From contig DMFQ01000471.1 in the NCBI GenBank assembly GCA_003450555.1, forward strand, positions 1 to 8,591: a stretch of DNA of 8,591 nt, written 5' to 3'. Under the pieces are notes generated by a model. It was not told where the DNA came from. It saw only the letters and a list, made by a program, of their open reading frames with translations, and ran no database searches. The DNA is from Ktedonobacter sp. (GTDB lineage Bacteria; Chloroflexota; Ktedonobacteria; Ktedonobacterales; Ktedonobacteraceae). This document shows positions 6,415-8,591 of this stretch, piece by piece. Made by a program: the position numbers and the translations under genes. The first letter of the stretch is position 1. Every line of letters begins with the position of its first letter.

Positions 6415-7089
6415 CTACTCCTTCAAGACGTAGCCAACGCCGCGAACAGTATGGATAAGTCGTGGCTCACCCTCGGCCTCGAGCTTGGCACGTAAGTAGC
6501 CAATGTAGACTTCCATCACATTGGAGGAACCCTCGAAATCCATGCCCCAGACACGGTCCAGAATGATCTCGCGGGTGAGGACCTGGCGTGGTCGTCGCAG
6601 AAAGAGTGCGAGCAACTCATATTCGGTCGGTGAGAGGTCGATCTCACGGGAACCGCGGTGGGCGATACGCGTACCCGTATCCAATTCGATATCAGCATAA
6701 TGCAACACCTCATGACGCGCTTCCTGATTACGGCGTAGGAGCGCCTTCACACGAGCTACCAGTTCTTCAGGGGCAAAGGGTTTGACGAGGTAGTCGTCGG
6801 CTCCCGTTTCTAATCCCTTCACCCGGTCAGCCACAGCATCACGCGCTGTTACCATCAAGACCGGCACGTTGTCACCTGCTGCACGCAATCGCCGTGCCAC
6901 CTCCAGACCATCTAGCCCTGGAAGCATGATATCAAGGACGACGAGATCAGGTGGCCGTTCCAGCGTGCGTTTCAACGCCTCGTTGCCGCTGGCCGCACTG
7001 GCGACGCTGTAGCCTTCGTAAGCAAGTACACGTCGTAACAGGTCAGTAATTCGTGGATCATCATCCACAATAAGTATATGTGCTTTCAT
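6415..7089 (-). CDS. OmpR/PhoB-family DNA-binding response regulator
   Basis: A 224-residue two-domain response regulator of normal length. The receiver domain (about 1-118) has the acidic pocket D9-D10-D11, the phosphorylation site D53 in VVLDIMLPG, the switch threonine T81 in LMVTARD and the conserved K103 in LVKPF. The C-terminal winged-helix domain (about 128-222) shows [16 protein letters not shown], the recognition-helix region [16 protein letters not shown] and the closing [10 protein letters not shown]. It should be phosphorylated by the kinase encoded at 4010-5599 and bind tandem 11-bp repeats, as this family does. Such a repeat lies at its own promoter (7156-7210), indicating autoregulation, and at both divergent promoters before the kinase and the small genes. 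The ATG is preceded by GGGGAAG at a good distance. Its closest described type by architecture is the MprA/PrrA group, but I cannot fix an orthologue. Confidence 0.95.
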   Translation of the reverse strand: MKAHILIVDDDPRITDLLRRVLAYEGYSVASAASGNEALKRTLERPPDLVVLDIMLPGLDGLEVARRLRAAGDNVPVLMVTARDAVADRVKGLETGADDYLVKPFAPEELVARVKALLRRNQEARHEVLHYADIELDTGTRIAHRGSREIDLSPTEYELLALFLRRPRQVLTREIILDRVWGMDFEGSSNVMEVYIGYLRAKLEAEGEPRLIHTVRGVGYVLKE

Positions 7090-7155
7090 CGATCTTCCCC
7101 GCTGTTAAAACAAATGCTGTTACCCAGGTTTTTGTCTTCCCCTGGTTCTGCGGAG

Positions 7156-7210
7156 AGTATAGCATAGCGAAGTGAAGCCATGCTGAGACGAGCCTGAACT
7201 GAATCTGAGA
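7156..7210 (-). promoter_or_regulatory. Regulated promoter C (towards response regulator)
   Basis: On the minus strand TCTCAGATTCAGTTCAG (7210-7194) is the third copy of the shared 17-bp element. TCTCAG (7188-7183) and CTTCAC (7177-7172) extend the 11-bp periodicity, and a good -10, TATACT (7161-7156), follows after 10 bases, giving the same 55-bp layout as promoters A and B. No -35 consensus is present. The start site would be near 7149, about 60 bases before the regulator ATG. The -10 lies in a 13-mer that is repeated exactly at 5653-5665. Confidence 0.7.
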
Positions 7211-7226
7211 GTCGCTATGGAGCGAC
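7211..7226. repeat. Short perfect inverted repeat next to promoter C
   Basis: GTCGCT (7211-7216) and AGCGAC (7221-7226) form a 6-bp stem with a 4-base loop, directly abutting the outer end of the promoter C repeats. It could end transcripts coming from the VOC gene, but no T-run follows on the minus strand, or it could be a separate operator. Confidence 0.3.
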
Positions 7227-7305
7227 CTTCGATCCGTATTCCGTCATCTTTCGGTTACATTTTCATGTGTATACGCGTGTCTGGTTTCCGATTTGGGACG
7301 TTGCG

Positions 7306-7698
7306 TTATTGGGCCATGCGATAATCTCCCTGGATCATTGTAAACTCAACCCGGTTGCCGAAGGGATCACGGCAGAAGAAACGCGGTCGATACGGGATCG
7401 GTTCCGCTGAGGTAATCGTCATACCAGCTTCTGTCAATCTGCGCCGGTAATCCTCTAGATCATCAACCACGAGGCAGATGTGACGCTGATCTGTTCCATC
7501 AGGTGGATGGGGATCGGGAAGAAAATGCAGTTCCATCTCACCCTCTCCGGCAGCGAACCAGACAAGATTGAGATGCGCGAGCGATTGCGGCGGTTGTTTT
7601 TCCGCCAACCCAATGATCCCTCCATAGAACGCGCGCACCGCCTCCTGTGCACCAGGCGGAATGAGCATGGATGTATGTTGTAACCGTGGTCCCGTCAT
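7306..7698 (-). CDS. VOC superfamily (glyoxalase/bleomycin-resistance fold) protein
   Basis: A 130-residue single-module protein made of two beta-alpha-beta-beta-beta units, the usual length for the vicinal oxygen chelate superfamily. The four positions that hold the metal in this fold carry suitable residues: H8 (LQHTSM), E56 (EMELHF), H73 (QRHICLVVDDL) and E118 (GNRVEFT). RDPFGNRVEF is the characteristic C-terminal signature. Members include glyoxalases, ring-cleaving dioxygenases and thiol-transfer resistance proteins; nothing here selects one, so the reaction stays open. It is cytoplasmic and probably works as a dimer. The ATG at 7698 has AAAGG 10 bases upstream. It appears to be a single-gene unit: the response regulator downstream has its own promoter, and the next gene upstream points the other way. 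Confidence 0.87.
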   Translation of the reverse strand: MTGPRLQHTSMLIPPGAQEAVRAFYGGIIGLAEKQPPQSLAHLNLVWFAAGEGEMELHFLPDPHPPDGTDQRHICLVVDDLEDYRRRLTEAGMTITSAEPIPYRPRFFCRDPFGNRVEFTMIQGDYRMAQ

Positions 7699-8118
7699 GC
7701 TAGATCAACCTTTCTACTATTGAATGCTGTCACCGAGATAGTCAAAACGCTATTGTACATACCAGCGTACTTCATCTAAGATAGTAGCATTGTGCAACGC
7801 CTGCCTCTGAGCGTCAAGCGTTTTGTGGGTGTTCAGGGTGCATATCCTGTTTCTGGTGTCTCCATGTCACTAACCAGCCGCCTGAAGTGGCGACATCCCA
7901 TCTTTGGAGCATGCATTATTCCTCGGTTATCTCGGGCTGACCAGGAGCATTCGCAATCCCAATACCATGTTATGTCCACACGTTCCATAGCTTCCGTTAA
8001 CGTGGTATAGTTCATTTTGAGTGCTTCCTCGCTTCTCGAGAGGTTGAGGTTTTTCTGCTGCTAGCAAGAAACGGCTCTTCACGGGAAAGACTGATCCGAA
8101 TTTAAGGAAAGGCATCCG
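7699..8118. other. Intergenic gap of about 420 bases between divergent genes
   Basis: No gene is supported here. Short open frames exist on both strands (plus 7792-8010; minus 7833-8015 and 7927-8115), but they lack ribosome sites, overlap each other and show no recognisable domain. The divergent promoters of the VOC and antiporter genes must lie here. Candidates are weak: TACAAT on the minus strand (7757-7752) for the VOC gene, and TATAGT on the plus strand (8006-8011) for the antiporter, neither with a good -35. The middle part (about 7800-8000) shows no repeats or transposon ends that I can see, and may be a decayed gene. Confidence 0.5.
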
Positions 8119-8591
8119 ATGATTGATATTCCGCTGCTTATTCGCGACCTGGTGATTTTCTTACTGGTAGCACTGATAGTGAACCTCATCTCTGGGAAAC
8201 TCTCGGTTCCTTACACTTTGGGTCTGGTGATCGTGGGTCTGTTCATTGGTTTGTTCGGACTGGCTCCTGAAGCGCAGCTCACCCCGGACCTGGTGCTCTT
8301 CGTGTTCCTGCCAGCCTTGCTCTTCGAGGGAGCCTGGAGCGCGAAGTTCTCGCTACTACGAGAAAATTGGCGTACCATCTTCTTTCTGGCCGGGCCGGGG
8401 CTTTTGCTCTCGCTCGTGATCATTGCAGTGGCTTTGCACGCCCTGGATCAGCTCGACTGGGCTACGGCCCTCCTGCTCGCGGCCATCCTCTCGCCGACCG
8501 ACCCGGTGGCCGTCCTCGGTTTGTTCCGGCAGTTGCACGTCAACGAGCAGCTTTCCTCTATCGTCGAGGGCGAGAGCCTCTTCAACGACGG
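8119..8591 (+). CDS. Na+/H+ antiporter, CPA1 (NhaP-type) family, N-terminal part
   Basis: The first 157 codons of an integral membrane cation:proton antiporter; the gene runs off the window end. Hydrophobic helices are visible at about 9-25, 32-49, 57-71, 87-107 and 114-133. Family signatures follow in the right order: FLPALLFEGAW (63-73), LSPTDPVAVLG (124-134) with the conserved aspartate D128, and EGESLFND (150-157), whose terminal ND contains the transport aspartate of CPA1 exchangers. The protein exchanges Na+ (or K+) for H+ across the cytoplasmic membrane for pH and salt homeostasis; which cation cannot be told. The ATG at 8119 has AAAGG six bases upstream, preceded by an AAGGA that strengthens it. 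The 3' part, including any C-terminal regulatory domain, is not seen. Confidence 0.9.
   Translation, partial: MIDIPLLIRDLVIFLLVALIVNLISGKLSVPYTLGLVIVGLFIGLFGLAPEAQLTPDLVLFVFLPALLFEGAWSAKFSLLRENWRTIFFLAGPGLLLSLVIIAVALHALDQLDWATALLLAAILSPTDPVAVLGLFRQLHVNEQLSSIVEGESLFND

Noticed and set aside
7716..7745. TTGACT-N18-AATAGT promoter for the VOC gene
   Set aside because: The hexamers are fair, but transcription would start on the ribosome-binding site (about 7709), leaving too short a leader for the AAAGG to work.
8035..8075. Dyads TCTCGAGA and TGCTAGCA in the antiporter leader as a riboswitch or operator
   Set aside because: Short self-complementary words with no shared stem architecture; too little to separate from chance.
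7792..8115. Overlapping short frames on both strands in the VOC-antiporter gap
   Set aside because: No ribosome sites, GTG or poorly placed starts, mutual overlap and no recognisable family.

Overview
The window looks like an ordinary chromosomal segment of a soil-type bacterium with moderate GC. The gene style fits Ktedonobacteria (Chloroflexota): a HAMP-type histidine kinase with an OmpR-family regulator, a short basic tail-anchored protein, and many small hydrolase genes separated by repeat-bearing gaps. That placement is an inference from style, not from a marker gene. There are no rRNA, tRNA, CRISPR or transposase genes.

Region 1 (1-3950), all on the minus strand, reads right to left as one catabolic-looking cluster: a nitrilase (broken by a one-base frameshift), an amidohydrolase of the 8-oxoguanine deaminase type, an isocitrate lyase/PEP mutase superfamily lyase, and a GlcG/HbpS-like (DUF336) protein. 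A good internal promoter precedes the lyase gene. Beyond the last gene lies an 18-bp hairpin-forming repeat present twice, probably the end of a longer array cut by the window edge.

Region 2 (4010-7250) is a two-component system with an unusual layout. The histidine kinase (4010-5599) and the response regulator (6415-7089) are both on the minus strand, but a plus-strand unit of one or two small genes (5941-6389) sits between them. Three promoters here share one architecture: a 17-bp element TCTCAGNTTCANYTCAG, then 32 bp, then a -10 hexamer. One faces the kinase, one faces the small genes, and one faces the response regulator. This implies that a single regulator, most simply the response regulator encoded here, controls all three units. 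It is the most interesting signal in the window.

Region 3 (7306-8591) has a VOC/glyoxalase-fold protein on the minus strand, a roughly 420-base gap with no recognisable gene, and the first 157 codons of a CPA1-type Na+/H+ antiporter on the plus strand, cut by the window end.
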